From positions 37,781,606 through 37,845,605 of the forward strand of contig NC_030387.2 of the NCBI RefSeq assembly GCF_001625215.2: a stretch of 64,000 nucleotides of DNA, given 5' to 3'. The position numbers and the translations under genes were made by a program. Below the pieces are notes generated by a model that was not told where the DNA came from, ran no database searches, and saw only the letters and a list, made by a program, of their open reading frames with translations. Of this stretch, positions 11,254 to 23,468 are shown piece after piece. Position 1 is the first letter of the stretch. Every line of letters begins with the position of its first letter. The DNA is from Daucus carota subsp. sativus (lineage: Eukaryota > Streptophyta > Magnoliopsida > Apiales > Apiaceae).

Positions 11254-12858
11254 ATGTCAGTGATGAGTTTGAGTGCTCTGCCTTCTGCAGCAAGTGCTTA
11301 TGCCGCATACGCATCAATTTCCTCATCGTTCATGCTTCTGAAGACTACTTATCATCAAATAGTCCCATATGAAGTTCATGATTATTTAATCTCAGCCGTT
11401 TCTCGCATCTTCAAGAAACAGGCCACAGAGGAAAATTCTTCGTTTATTCTAATAATCGAAAAGCTGGACGAATATGAGTATCCAAATGGTTTATTTGAGT
11501 CCTTCGAGATTTACATGGCAGATAGAGCTACTTCAGTGACCAATTGCCTCAAGATTTTACAGACAAGCATGAAAAGCAAACACCTCACTACCAAAATAGC
11601 CCGAGAAGAAACCTTAACTGAATTTTACCAGGGTATTGAGATTACATGCAAATTCCTTTTCCGTGACAACAAAGCAGAGGAGAAAAATAATCCGCGGGTC
11701 TTGAGTGATGATGATCCGCGGGTCTTGAGTCGTGGTAAGCAGTGGTTTGAACTTAGTTTTGAAAAAATTCACAAGGATATCGTCGTAAATTCATACATAC
11801 CATTTGTCATGGAAGAAGCAGAAGCTTTGCAAAATTCAAAGAAAGATTTGCTAATCCACTCGTGTAATGGGGCTGGGGGGCCTTGGTCACCGACTATTCT
11901 AGAGCATTCATCAACATTCGAGACATTGGCAATGGAGCCTGCTGCTAAAAAAGCTCTGATGGATGATTTGGATTTGTTTGTCAAGAGAAGAGAATATTTT
12001 AAGAGAGTAGGAAGGGCCTGGAAGAGAGGCTACTTGTTGTACGGGCCTCCGGGGACAGGGAAATCCAGCTTGGTAGCCGCGGTGGCTAATTACTTAAAAT
12101 TTGATATCTATGATTTGCAGCTCTCGAATGTGAACAGTGATTTTATGTTAAGGAATGTACTGATGGGGATTAAGAACAGATCCGTTCTAGTGATCGAAGA
12201 TATTGATTGTAGCATTGCGTTGCCAGACAGAAGTATTCCAGCAAATAGTGCTAGACCTAAACAAGATCCGAAGGTAATTTTTCTTATTATGTGTGCTTGT
12301 AATAAAATTCTTGTTTATTAATAAATTTTATAACTTTATTTTATTTTGAGAGGGCTGCAGATTACACTATCAGGACTATTGAATTTCATAGACGGGATGT
12401 GGTCGAGCTGTGGAGATGAGAGGATTATAATCTTCACAACCAATCACAAGGACAGACTTGATCCAGCATTGTTGCGTCCAGGACGGATGGACATGCACAT
12501 TCACATGTCTTATCTTACGATGAATGGTTTCAAAACATTAGCCTCCACCTATCTGGAAATCAATCACCAGCACTGGCGTTTCAGGGAGATAGAAGAGCTA
12601 TTAGGAAGCGTTGAAGCAACGCCTGCTGAAGTTGCTGAGGAACTAATGAGGACATGTGATGCTGATGCTTGTCTCCGAGGACTTGTCAATTTTCTCAAGG
12701 ACAAGAAGAGGAAAAGGACTATTGTTGAATCCGGGGAGGATGCGAGTCCTGGAGCTGAAACCACGGATGGGGATGACACGACTCCTGGAGTTGAACTCAT
12801 CCCAAAGGCCAAGAAAATTAAAACGAATGGCTTGCAGGATGTTTTTTGTCACAAGTGA
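11254..12858 (+). CDS. BCS1-like AAA-ATPase, divergent member
   Basis: Two exons: 11254-12273 and 12361-12858, 505 aa. The ATG at 11254 (context ACCATGTCA) is chosen because the in-frame sequence upstream has only a GTG. The N-terminus has an Ala/Ser-rich hydrophobic stretch (about residues 8-28), an AAA-associated domain, Walker A GPPGTGKS at 264-271, Walker B VLVIEDID at 311-318, and exon 2 starts ITLSGLLNF with FTTNHKDRLDPALLRPGRMD. A small in-frame duplication (DPRVLS/NPRVLS) lies near residues 147-159. The intron is only 87 bp. It is clearly more divergent from the two minus-strand genes than they are from each other. Its tail exon was copied to 7193-7603. Convergent with the gene at 14453-16031. 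Confidence 0.93.
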
Positions 12859-12994
12859 GGGGCTATAATGGTCGCAGAGATTAAATCTTCTGATTTTGTT
12901 ATTCGCATAATTTCTATGTAATGTTTTGAATAATTTTATTAAATCTCGACTGTTTTTCTCACTGTCTTATTCAACATTGTACTTAAAAAATAAA

Positions 12995-13360
12995 CAGCTC
13001 CTGACCCAACAACCCACCACAGGTCGGCTCAAAAGTGCTAGCAAATTGATATACCGGGTGCTAGCAAATTGGTATACATTAGTTATTTGCTTGTACCTAT
13101 AAAGGGTCCAAATACTTTCTAAGACGACCTCGTCGAGCCCATAATCAAACTTACGAAACCCGGGCAATGCCTTTGCACTTCCGGCCGGGTAGAGCTCTGA
13201 TACCATTTATAACATCTCAGCCCATAACTGAATGCATACCGGACCCAACAACCCACCACAGGTCGGCTCAAAAGTGCTAGCAAATTGGTATACATTGCTT
13301 ATTTGCTTGTACCTATAAAGGGTCCAAATACTCTCTAACTAATCGATGTGGGATGTTACA
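12995..13360 (-). mobile_element. TRIM-like LTR retrotransposon remnant, broken
   Basis: Two related repeats of roughly 115-155 bp (about 12995-13112 and 13207-13360) flank a short spacer. Next to the right-hand repeat, at 13194-13205, is a site complementary to the 3' end of initiator tRNA-Met, a usual primer-binding site, reading on the minus strand. The outer end of the right repeat begins TGTAACATCCCACATCG on the minus strand, a start common to plant TRIM elements. There is no coding capacity. The left repeat is incomplete, so this is a fossil. The repeats are still alike, so it is not very old. Confidence 0.6.
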
Positions 13361-13861
13361 AAAAACGATGTTAGTTTGATCGATGTGCAATACTTCAAAA
13401 CGTGAACTTTATATTCGATCTTTGTGATCTCATCTATACAATACTTAAAACGTTCCTGATCCCAAATCCAACGGCTGAAAAATAATATATTATTTAAAAG
13501 GTCTCTAGCAATCAATTGTTGGGACCAGGACCTACTTAAAAATAATGAACTCTGTATCTATGGTTTCCTTGTGTATTGAAAAAGTTCTGTTCTCTTCCAC
13601 TGTTCATGTTTCAAGGCTAATCCGGATGTTAGTAGAAAGTGATGATCTATGAAGTTGTTCAAGTGTTCAACAATGACAGATCCCTAACTTTAAAGGGGGA
13701 TGGAAGGTAATTTTAACAACTCAAGTAGTGATATCGCATAACAGCTCTTTTTTTTTTTTTAATCTGTGATGGTCATGGACTCATGGTGACACCTAGGTAG
13801 CTCTCCCTGTCTACTCCCCTTCAAAGTTTTACCTCTACATGTTAATCAATTCTATAATTTC

Positions 13862-14130
13862 AATTGCTTGCCTTGTTTTAGGGACATATTTGGTTCTGTA
13901 TTGGGTATGAACTTTGTGGTTGCAAACTATTGCAGAGAGCGAGTTCATTTTGCTTCGGCTGAGGAGTACTTGGACACATTTTTGGCTATATTGAAGGATT
14001 GATTGCCAAGAGCATTGGAGGCATACGTTTCAAAAGGTCGATGCTGAGATTGCACCTCTTGGTTCAGTAACTGTTGGCTCTGCTGCTACTATGGCTATTG
14101 TTTGCTCCTCCCATATCATTACGGCAAATT
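13862..14130 (+). pseudogene. Degenerate coding-like fragment, unidentified
   Basis: After a plausible acceptor (TTGTTTTAG) the sequence reads in pieces as protein: FGSVLGMNFVVANYCRER, then EEYLDTFLAILKD, a stop, and in another frame VDAEIAPLGSVTVGSAATM. Base composition is less AT-rich than around it. I do not recognise the family. It may be a captured gene fragment brought in with the insertion at 12.99-14.32 kb. Confidence 0.35.
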
Positions 14131-14452
14131 GTTGTGATACTAGAGTGGTACCTTGCCTCACAGCATCAATCTGCTTATTCTAGTAAACAAAATGCATGTT
14201 AAATTATCTGCATTTTATATGCGAATTCAATATCTTCACTATTTTCCACAACATTATGCAACAGAACGTTACATTCTGCACAATACATGTTTTTTTTTTC
14301 TGGAAATGATTGCAAGAGGAATTCAGATAAGATACAGATATTCAATACAAACACCAACAACAACATTAACTCTCTCCTCGTTAAATATTCACACTAATTT
14401 TCTCTTGGTTAAATCTTCCCTTTCGTTCTAGATGCCTTAAACATCTAGTAGG

Positions 14453-16031
14453 CTAAACTTGTGGTTTCTGAATTTTCTCAGATTCTTGATTCTGATCGCC
14501 TTTTTCGCAATCTTTCGCTGCCTCTGTGACTAATGCAGCCACCTCCTCTGTTGCTTTCTTGCCCTTGGCCTCTTCATTTTCCTTTTTCTTTGTATGAACA
14601 AAACTGATCAGGCTAGCAAGTGAGACATCAGGTTCATCACTCTTTAGGAGCTGCTCAGCCACTTCAGCCGGAGTCACCTCTGTAGTCAGAATCAACTCCT
14701 CAATCTCGCGAAAAAGCTTGTGATCCTCAACTCCCAAATAATTGCCAGCCAGAAGTCTGAAGCCACATGGAGTGCAGTATGACATGTGGATGTGCACATC
14801 CATTCGCCCAGGGCGTAACAAAGCCGGGTCCAGCTTCTCCTTGTGATTCGTCGTAAATATTATGATCCTCTCGTCTCCACAACTAGACCACAATCCATCT
14901 ATGAAATTTAGAAAGCCTGATAGCGTTACCTGCACATGTACATTTTCCAAAAATTAAAAAACCTTTCAAAAAATATACTAACAAGCACACTCGATAAATT
15001 AACTGAATATGAATAACAAAGCTATAGAAAAGACTGACCCTGTTTTTTTCTTTATGGTGAGGCTTTCTGTCTTCGGATTCTGCACTCACCCGCTCCTGCA
15101 ACTCAATATTGCAATCAATATCCTCCACAACCAAAATTGACCTATTCGCGGTGGCAATCAACAGCTTCCTGAGGTCTGAATTCTTCTTCAAATCCGTCAA
15201 CTCCAAATCATAAATATCAAATTTCAAATAATTAGCCATAGCCGCAATTAAGCTAGATTTTCCGGTCCCTGGCGGTCCATACAACAAGTAACCTCTTTTC
15301 CAAGCCTTTCCAACTCTCTTATACTTGTCTTTCCTCGCCACGAACCTCTCTAGATCTTTCAACACTGTCTCCTTAAGCTGCACATCCATCGCAAGTGTCT
15401 CGAAAGTTGCTGGATGATCAAGACTCACTGATTGCCACTTATCCGGTGAAGAGAAAAGGTAGTCCGAGTGAAGAGTGAATATCTTCAGTGTTCTGAATTC
15501 TTGTTCCTTGTCTTTAGCCTCTTTTAAGATAAATGGCAAGTATGAATTAACCGCTTGTTCTTTGTGTTTTCTGTTAAAACTGAGCTTGAAAAACCGGAAT
15601 TCAGATCGAAATGATCTCGTCTGGTGATCATTGTAGTATGTATTGGATTTTTCCAGTTGTTGGCACACCCAAGTCCACTTAAATTCAACACCATTGAATG
15701 TATCAATCACCTCTTCGTTACGCTCCATGGTGAGTGAGATGTTGTTTTCTTGTTTCAGTTTAGCAACTTTAAGACGACGCGTGTTGGGAGAGACTTTAGA
15801 TCCAAGATAGACCACCGCAGCATCATATATTTCATTGCTTTCGATCTCTTCATACTCGTTAATCACCATTGTGAGCTGATTGGAGAAGCGTCTAAAAAAT
15901 TGACGGAGGCCGAGGTGAAAGTAATCCTGGATTTCAGGGGGCACGTAGTCTCGGGCCAAGCTGCGTGCCACCATAGCCGTGGCAGCTATAGTTCCAATGG
16001 TGGACATGATTGTCTTCGTTGTTGCCCTCAT
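14453..16031 (-). CDS. BCS1-like AAA-ATPase (AATP1/OM66/HSR4 family)
   Basis: Two exons: 16031-15039 and 14929-14453, 489 aa. The layout is the same as the gene at 7904-9489: hydrophobic N-terminus (TIMSTIGTIAATAMVARS), AAA-associated domain, Walker A GPPGTGKS at about 252-259, Walker B ILVVEDID, and in exon 2 FTTNHKEKLDPALLRPGRMD. The start lacks the seven extra N-terminal residues of its paralogue. Identity with the paralogue is high along the entire protein and into intron and flanks, so the duplication is recent. Role by family: membrane-anchored ATPase in mitochondria or ER, often stress-induced; not shown by the sequence. Confidence 0.93.
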
Positions 16032-16507
16032 GGATTGTTTTGTTGATGGCTTTTGGCTACTTGAGACTGCAATATAGAATACAAGGGGAGTTTAAAAACA
16101 GTGTAAGAGAAGAGTAAACTATAAGTATAGCATTTCTTGAACTGAACATCCAACTTGATGAACTAGTTAAATAGAAGAAATAAACTTGGAGTCCACGATT
16201 ATTACAGTACTTGTGAAGGAACTAAGGATATCATGGAAATTTAAGCGACAAAAGCTTGTAAAGTCTTGCAATGATAATTCTAAGGATAACTTGACAGATT
16301 CGGTTTTAACAGAGCCATGGTAAATTTCTACAACATGCATAGTGAATGCTACTACTCCCTCTCAGCGTTTGAGACAACATATAAATTTTGTGCTATAAAA
16401 CCTGTTAACCTTGCAATCGCAAACACCTTTTTTGCTTTCTTACTGAGAAGAATAATTGCATAATCAGCTCCTATTCCCTATAATGTTCAATTTGTTCCAA
16501 AAAATTA

Positions 16508-16757
16508 CTCCCTCCGTTTCAATTTACATGTCCACTTTTAAAAAAAAAATTTGTTTCAAATTGCTTGTCCACTTCAACTTTCAATGCAAAATCATATTTC
16601 CAAAGTCAATTCTACTCCACATACCTCTTATTTATATTTCCTAGATCAACCACACTCCACATATTTTGATCATTTAATGCAATTAATTTGTAAATACCCA
16701 CTTTTCTTAAACTGTGTGATTTTTCTAAAGTGGACATCTAATTTGAAACGGATGGAG
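16508..16757. mobile_element. Stowaway MITE
   Basis: 250 bp with inverted ends CTCCCTCCGTTTCAA and, at the right, TTTGAAACGGATGGAG, flanked by TA on both sides (16506-16507 and 16758-16759). Ends and TA target site match the Stowaway (Tc1/mariner-derived) class. Non-coding. Confidence 0.88.
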
Positions 16758-17582
16758 TATATCATTGTGCAACCAAAAGCCATGTTAATATGTTATTGAG
16801 TTAATACTACTGCTGATGTAAAGCGAAACCGATGACAAAAGGAAGGCTAAACCATCATACAGCCCGAAAATCGCCAAGCACACACCATTTCACAGACCAA
16901 TCAGCCCCTAAAACTAATCACACTACTAGCACAACTTCTAAATCAACTATCACACAAACCACTGACGAATTAACAACACAATCAAAACTAATCGTCGAGA
17001 ATCAATCTTTAACTCAAAACAACTACTAAAATGAAACTAAACATAAAAAAAAACACAAACAAATTTAAACCACAAGCCAAATAATTCACTAACAGACTTC
17101 TAATTTAGGCAGGCCCTAAATTGTCACTGCTAGAAAAACAAATAAACTAAGTTGTAAGACCTATTTAATGCAGTCACTAAAATGCTGATACAATGAATCA
17201 GTGGCTAGGAACAAAACACACCTTACAAGCAGAAGAACAGAGATTCGGAGCCTAATAATCAAACCCTAACAACGGACCTCCTTGAACAAACTCTTCTGCT
17301 GAGCAACGGAGTTTACTGTGATTGTGTTTGAAAATTTTGTGGTGAGCAGTGGTTTGCAATGCATGCTTGTGTTTTTATTCTGCAGAAGCTTTACAAGTTT
17401 TGGACTCAGGTCTTGAGAAGAAAAAAGTGTAACAGTCTGCAGTGCAGCAGTGGAATCTTTAAGCATGTACTAGTAGTAGTCTTCACCCCTGACAGAGGCT
17501 AATTTTTCAATGGGGCTACGGCTTTGCAGGTGCTACAGCTTAATTTTAAAACCAACAAACAGAGGCTTAGAGCAGTATACTA

Positions 17583-17891
17583 CTCCGTCCCAATCAATTC
17601 TATACAGTTTTCTTTTTGAATGTCCCATCATTTTTATACATTCCCAAAATAGTAGTTTTTTATAATATAAAACACTACTACATCTACTACATTCTGCCAC
17701 TATCTCCATTTTATAATAATAAAAATACTATTACACCCACTAACTTCTTCCACTATCTCAAATCTATTATTAAAAAATATATGGGTCCCACCACTTTACC
17801 CTTTCCATTTAACTTTACTCATTTCTTACATTTTTTTGTCTCCAGTGTCCAATCCCAATGTATATACAGTAATTCACTGGGACCGAGGGAG
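17583..17891. mobile_element. Stowaway MITE
   Basis: 309 bp with ends CTCCGTCCCAATCAATTCTA and ACTGGGACCGAGGGAG, flanked by TA (17581-17582 and 17892-17893). Belongs to the Stowaway class; a different subfamily from the one at 16508. A second TACTCCGT start at about 17909 may mark a further, decayed element whose right end I could not fix. Confidence 0.85.
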
Positions 17892-18829
17892 TACTGAAAT
17901 AGGCTAAGTACTCCGTGGTATTTTTTCTATTCCAATGAATTGTATATCTTACTTGCAGTTTATTAAGATTACTTCAAAATATTGTTTTATAATATTTTTT
18001 TAAATAAAAGTTTGATGTTTGAATTTTAACTCAAAACAATGAAAATTTAAAAAAATTTTATAAAATTATATTTTATAAAACCCTCAAAATACGTGCAAAT
18101 AATAAATCTATATGAACATGTGAAATATGTAAATAAGATGCAAATTTTAAAACAAGACACCAAAATTCATAAAATACAAAAATTCCAAATACAGTAGAGG
18201 GTTCCAATGTCCATATATCTATATTTATAGTAGCATTAAAATATGTGTCAAATAGTGAATGTATAAAATCCATGTGGACGTGGAGAGTAACTTCTTTTTT
18301 AAAAAATCAGTTTAAATTTGGATTATACCACAATTCAGATCTAGGGATAGTTCCTGTAGAAAAAATAAATAAAATCGAGTGATGGTTGTCCAGAGTCCAA
18401 GTTTCAGCAGGGTGCCTAGTCTCATATTGATTGACAGTGCTCAAGCATAAAGAAGATCTATCTTGTAGAAGATCTATCTTGCAGAAGATCTAACCGTTGA
18501 AATTGTAAGAAATCTCTCTCTTGAATTTTTCTACTGATTTCATCTATAATTTTTTTTGAAAAAATTTCATCTAAAGTTAAGTATATGTGAAATATTAGTT
18601 ATATGTATCCAAAACACAAGAAGCAAAAGTGTACTTGGCACTTCTTTCAACCGGGAAGTCCAAGTGAACTTTGATATAATCCAAATTTAAATCCGATCTA
18701 ATGAATTATGGATCAGATTTGGTCCGGATATATTTAAAAAAATTCATATTAAAATTAAATTCCATTCTGATATCTTTAAATATAATCCACATTTAAAATA
18801 ATTACGTCTGATCATTATTATTATTTGAA

Positions 18830-19570
18830 ATAATAATGACAGAACAGTTTATTCAAGACTCAACAGTGGTTTGAGCTTAGTTTGGGGAAACGGATATGGA
18901 TTTTGACTAAGATAAAAAAAATATTATTTAAAATGGAGTAATTATTGTACACATCGTAATTCACTATAATCGATATATTAAATCAAGCTTTTAAAATGTA
19001 TTAAATATCACCATAACATAAGATATTTGTATGATATATTGAATTAAGATATAATGAATTAAGATTTTGATATATATTAAAATGTTAACATTATATATGA
19101 TTTTGATATGTGTTAAGGGGAGTGTATTCAACTATTATTCTATGAATTTTATCCAAATCAAGGATTTTAATAAATTGTATCTGATTTTGATTTTATTAGA
19201 ATCATAGATTAAATTTTGCAGAGTTGGTGTTCAGTCTTTAGGATTTAAGAACAATGCATTGATTTTGGTTTGGTGCTTCAAAATCTCACAGATTTTAGTG
19301 GGATTTCAAATATTTTAAAATATACTGAACAATCTCACAAAACCCATCATTTTATGAAATTAAAAAAAAATCATCAATATTTTGAATGCTATCTTATTTT
19401 AATGGATTTTAAATAATTTCAATCAAATACCATAAGATTTTTTAAATATAATTTAAAATCTTGATTGAATACTACCGTATTTTGTAGCATAGCTTAAAAT
19501 CCTAATTGAAAACTCTAGAGACATTTTTAAAATTTTGAGTTGAATATCCCCGCATTTCATCAATCAACTA
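18830..19570. repeat. Dispersed duplication, copy 1 (partner 20900-21560)
   Basis: Shares with 20900-21560 a series of words in the same order: AACATAAGATATTTGTA, GAGTGTATTCAA, TCACAGATTTTAGTGGG-like, and several TTTAAAATCTTGATTGAA motifs. The right part looks like a MITE with repeated ATTTAAAATCCTAATTGAA subterminal words. The similarity is broken by many small indels, so the duplication is old. Confidence 0.55.
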
Positions 19571-19763
19571 CGAAAATATTGTGTGCACAAGTTTATAGTT
19601 TTCTTAGTTTCCAGTTTGATGTCTTTCTCGGCTAACATATCTTTGAGATGGAGTTATGCATTTCATCAATCAACTACGAAAATATTGTGTGCACAAGTTT
19701 ATAGTTTTCTTAATTTCCAGTTTGATGTCTTTCTCGGCTAGCATATCTTTGAGATGGCTAGCA
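19552..19763. repeat. Tandem duplication, 106-bp unit
   Basis: The unit starting GCATTTCATCAATCAACTAC at 19552 repeats at 19658 almost without change (one or two substitutions). At the end a 20-bp subunit (CTAGCATATCTTTGAGATGG) is again doubled, at about 19739-19778. The near identity points to a recent event. Confidence 0.9.
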
Positions 19764-20149
19764 TATCTTTGAGATGGAGTTATGCTTGTGACGTGGTGAT
19801 GAGTTTGATATCATTTTACACTTTTACACTATATATCATAGTTAGATATCACCCTAAAATTAAAACAAACAATTTTATTGACAATGTAGCAGAATGATAT
19901 ATCGTTTTTATACCATCTACTTATAACATTAAATAACTATTTACTTCATTGTGATACAAAATTATCATGAATATACATTCATAGCATAATATCTTTAAAT
20001 ATTTAATAATAACTAAAATATATTGCTATAAACGGGTTTCTATAATCTTGTTCAAAATCCCAATTTTACTCCAATTCCTCACGCTCCTGGTTCTCGTCCT
20101 CATCTTTGTACTCCTCTTCCACGTCCTTATCGTCACTGGGCTCCTTCTC

Positions 20150-20640
20150 ATCTAATCCATCTTCATCTACATTGATATGGCAGCAACGTAAAGATCCTTC
20201 GGGTACATCTTTATCCCAAGTTACATTTATATATTTATATATAAAAATGAAGACAAAGGACACAAGAAAATCTATAAGATTATAACTAAGATGAATTGGG
20301 TGAAAATATATGAGGTAATGATGATCAGATGAAAACTGCGCTACAATATATAGACATCTTTTTTAACTAATGCTTAATGCTTAATAGAGATTTCATTTAA
20401 TCCATCTTCATCTACATTGATATGGCAGCAAAGTAAAGATCCTTCGGGTACATCTTTATCCCAAGTTACATTTCTATTCATGGATAAAAATGAAGACAAA
20501 AGGCACAAGAAATCTATAAGACTATGACTGACTCAGATGAATTAGGTGAAAGTATACGAGGTAATGATGATAAGGCGAAAGCTGCGGCTGCAATATATAG
20601 ACATCTTCTTTAGCTAGTAATTAATACAGATTTCATTTTT
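20150..20640. repeat. Tandem duplication, ~243-bp unit with acidic frame
   Basis: TAATCCATCTTCATCTACATTG at about 20153 recurs at about 20397, followed by the same order of words to about 20640. On the minus strand copy 1 lies in an open frame (20066-20263) whose C-terminal half is very acidic (DEKEPSDDKDVEEEYKDEDE); copy 2 lacks the acidic part. I do not take the frame as a gene, since it has no start context, splice or family support. Confidence 0.75.
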
Positions 20641-20899
20641 TCATTAATTCAGATATGCAAGATTCTACTAGATATCATATACATTAGATAATATTAAAAG
20701 CGAAATGATATACAATATCTTAGTAAAAATATCATTTTACTTGGATTCTAATAAGTGATATATTATATAATTTTGTTCATTTTAAATTTTGAATGAAATT
20801 TATATTTGTTTTATAATTAAATAATAGGGAATGAATGTATATAATTAATTTAGATGTATTTTTCAGATTTTTTATAATTATATTAAAATTTGTGAATTT

Positions 20900-21560
20900 T
20901 TCGAATTCTGTGTAAGACAGAGAAAGATCAAAAATGTTATTTAAAACAGAAAATTATTATATTTACCGTACTTCACTATATTTGATATATTAAATTAATA
21001 TTTTGATATGTATTTAATATCACTATAACATAAGATATTTGTACAATATACCGAATTAAGATTTTGATATATATTATTAAAAAACAAAGATTTTGATATA
21101 TATTAAATGTCAACATAATAAATGATTTTGATATGTATTAAGCGGAGTGTATTCAATTTCAATTTTAATGAATTTTATATGATTCATGGATGTTAATGTA
21201 TTGTATAAGGATTTGATTTTATACGGATTCTTGATAAAATATCACAGATTTGGTGCAGATTCTTCCAGATTTAAACACAATACATCAAAATCTCATGAAT
21301 TTTGGTGGGACTTCAATATCTTAAAATACACCGAACAATTCCAAGAATCCATCATTATATTTAATCCAAAAAAAACCATCACCATTTGAATATTGTCAGA
21401 TTTTAATGGATTTTAAATAATCTTAATTATATACAATCAGAATTTTAAGTATAATTTAAAATCTTGATTGAAAACCACCAGATTTTGTAGTATAATTTAA
21501 AATCCTAATTGAATACTTGAGGATTCTGATATATTATTTAAAATCCGAGTTGAATACCCT
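20900..21560. repeat. Dispersed duplication, copy 2 (partner 18830-19570)
   Basis: See 18830-19570. The same orientation and word order are kept. A GTCC..AAGTTTCAGCAG..GTCTCAT.GTGATTGACA segment beside each copy (about 18385-18445 and 21915-21975) is also shared, which suggests the duplicated block was larger. Confidence 0.5.
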
Positions 21561-21624
21561 CAAATTTTACAAATGAAAACACGTGACTTGTGACGACTTA
21601 TTTGATAAGCTGACAGATTAAAAT

Positions 21625-21910
21625 GTCCGTTTGAATAATTTTGATTAATTAATGACTTATGAGTTATTAAAAATATAATAATAAAATTAAAAGTGATTTA
21701 TGAGTAACTTATGACTTGAGAATAATTTTTATCAAAAAAAAGTTTAAAAAAATTTAGTCGCTGAAAAAGTACCTAAAACTAACTTCTAGCTTTAAGTTAG
21801 TTGTGGCTTATTTGTGACTTTAAACTGACTTTTGACTTATTACATAAACAGACATTTTTTAACTTAAATGACTTAAAACCCAAGCTTTTAAGCCGAGGCA
21901 AACACGCTTA
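21625..21910. mobile_element. MITE-like element, GCCGTTTGG-type
   Basis: Starts near GTCCGTTTGAATAATTTTG and ends near CTTTTAAGCCGAGGCAAACACG; the inside is rich in GACTTAT/ATAAGTC-like words as in the element at 5675-5919. The ends are imperfect and no target duplication was fixed. Confidence 0.4.
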
Positions 21911-22870
21911 TAGTTGTCCGGATTTAAGTTTCAGCAGCGTGTTGTAAGTGGCCCCGTCTCATAGTGATTGACAACGGCATAATGTTGAAGTCACTTGCAA
22001 AAGATTTTGCTGTTGGATCTTCCTACTGATCTTGTCTGGAGATCAAATGTCGGTAAAACACTAGTTAGGGAATTTCGCGGAGTCAACCAGTATCAAACAT
22101 AAATTTATAATTTTGCTATCGATAATGTGTATCATTGACAAAGGACAGATGGTTGACATACCAGTGCAACTTGAAAGGCCAATTGCAAGAATATGAGATG
22201 AGGCTTTTTAAAATTCAGTCTTTCAACTCATTTTTAGCTAGTAGAAAACGATCTGTAAAGAACAACTTTGCTGGAATATGTTCCTTATTGATATGATCTT
22301 GCTATCTACTAGTAGCCATGCATGCACGTGAAGGGTAACGAAAAAAATGAGTCGACATAAAATGGAATCACGTAAATTCCAGCTTTCGGTGTGCAAATTT
22401 GCTATAAATTGAGTATCTGTGGAACCAGATGTATTGGAGCACAGGGATGCAAAGAAGAAGAGAGGTCTTACATGAAGGGGAGAGGCTGTTTGGAAGCCAA
22501 GGATGATTGCCTGCCTAGTTCCATCCAAAGGTGAAATATTGGCTTGTTTGTTACAACAAGCCAAACAAACTCTTTGGATTGGTTTCCTCAGCAGGCAGTC
22601 AAATTGGCTTATTTGACAGCTTTCATTCTCTCATGCTAGGCCTTCTCCTCTACACTTCTACCCCTCGGAAGGGCGTTGGCCCGGTCGCCGCAGTTTAAAC
22701 TTAAAACTTTGAAAATGTTTGATATGCTTGCTGTAGAAAGAGGATTGCTTTCAGTCATTTGTTTGTTTTGTTAACTCATTCTATGTTACCATAGCAAAAT
22801 ACAGCATTGTCTTTTGTTTGTTCATCTAGTCCTATGACAAGTAAGTCTACCTGTGAAATTTTGTCACCAA

Positions 22871-22942
22871 GTGGCTGTAGTTTAGTGGTTAGAATTCCAC
22901 GTTGTGGCCGTGGAGACCTGGGCTCGAATCCCAGCAGCCACA
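22871..22942 (+). tRNA. tRNA-His (anticodon GTG)
   Basis: A full cloverleaf fits: acceptor stem GTGGCTG/CAGCCAC, D-arm with TAGTGGTTAGA, anticodon stem CCACG/CGTGG with loop TTGTGGC (anticodon GTG at 22904-22906), and T-arm CTGGG-CTCGAAT-CCCAG. There is no intron. As usual for tRNA-His the extra G at position -1 would be added after transcription. A and B boxes are intact, so it is probably functional. Confidence 0.96.
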
Positions 22943-23468
22943 TAGAAATCACATGTTCTCTTTTTGAAATTAAAGATTATCCATCCTCTTCATAGAAACA
23001 ACAACCAGCTTCAAGCCAATCTTTTTTTCTTCAAAGCCAAGCAAACATATGAGTTTACCATTTCAATAGTTTTATGCTCAATGAAGAGTTTGCAGCAATC
23101 TCAGGATATGCATTATGTGACATTTGACAAGCTCCGAGTATCCGAATTTCCATACTATTCCTGTATTTTAACTTTTAAACAATAAATCTTCAGTACTTTA
23201 AACTTTAAAGTGATGAAGTTATACATATTTTGTATAAAAATATATTTTTAAAATTTTTATTTGTAAAACAAACTTAATTTTCCATGTTTTCCTAATTAGA
23301 CATTCATAATTTTGAATTTTTTCAATAAAAAAGTGGTATTAATAAAATATAAGCTATAAAATAATATGTTTTTTCCTGTATGTTTAAGAAGTATATAGTC
23401 CACGGTTTTAAGAAAAATGCTATATATTCAGAATATTATTTCTTATATTTAAGTTCACAATGTTTGAT

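Larger units (their letters stand above)
12859..14452. other. Intergenic insertion between convergent AAA-ATPase genes
   Basis: The flanking sequence to about 12992 and from about 14322 on matches 7604-7900 of the other copy, where the two parts lie side by side. The ~1.33 kb between them is therefore extra DNA in this copy. It holds a TRIM-like remnant (about 12995-13360) and, at about 13862-14130, a degenerate coding-like fragment. Confidence 0.65.
16032..22870. other. Gene-poor, repeat-rich intergenic stretch
   Basis: No frame here looks like a real gene. It contains Stowaway MITEs (16508-16757, 17583-17891), a pair of related ~0.7 kb segments (about 18830-19570 and 20900-21560), tandem duplications at about 19552-19763 and 20150-20640, and a GCCGTTTGG-type MITE (about 21625-21910). 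An open frame of 108 codons on the minus strand at 22238-22564 has no recognisable features. Confidence 0.55.

Noticed and set aside
20066-20263. Minus-strand acidic open frame as a gene
   Set aside because: It lies in a tandem duplication whose second copy does not keep the frame, and it has no recognisable domain, start context or splice partner.
22238-22564. 108-codon minus-strand frame as a gene
   Set aside because: No family resemblance, odd composition and no neighbouring exon; most likely chance.
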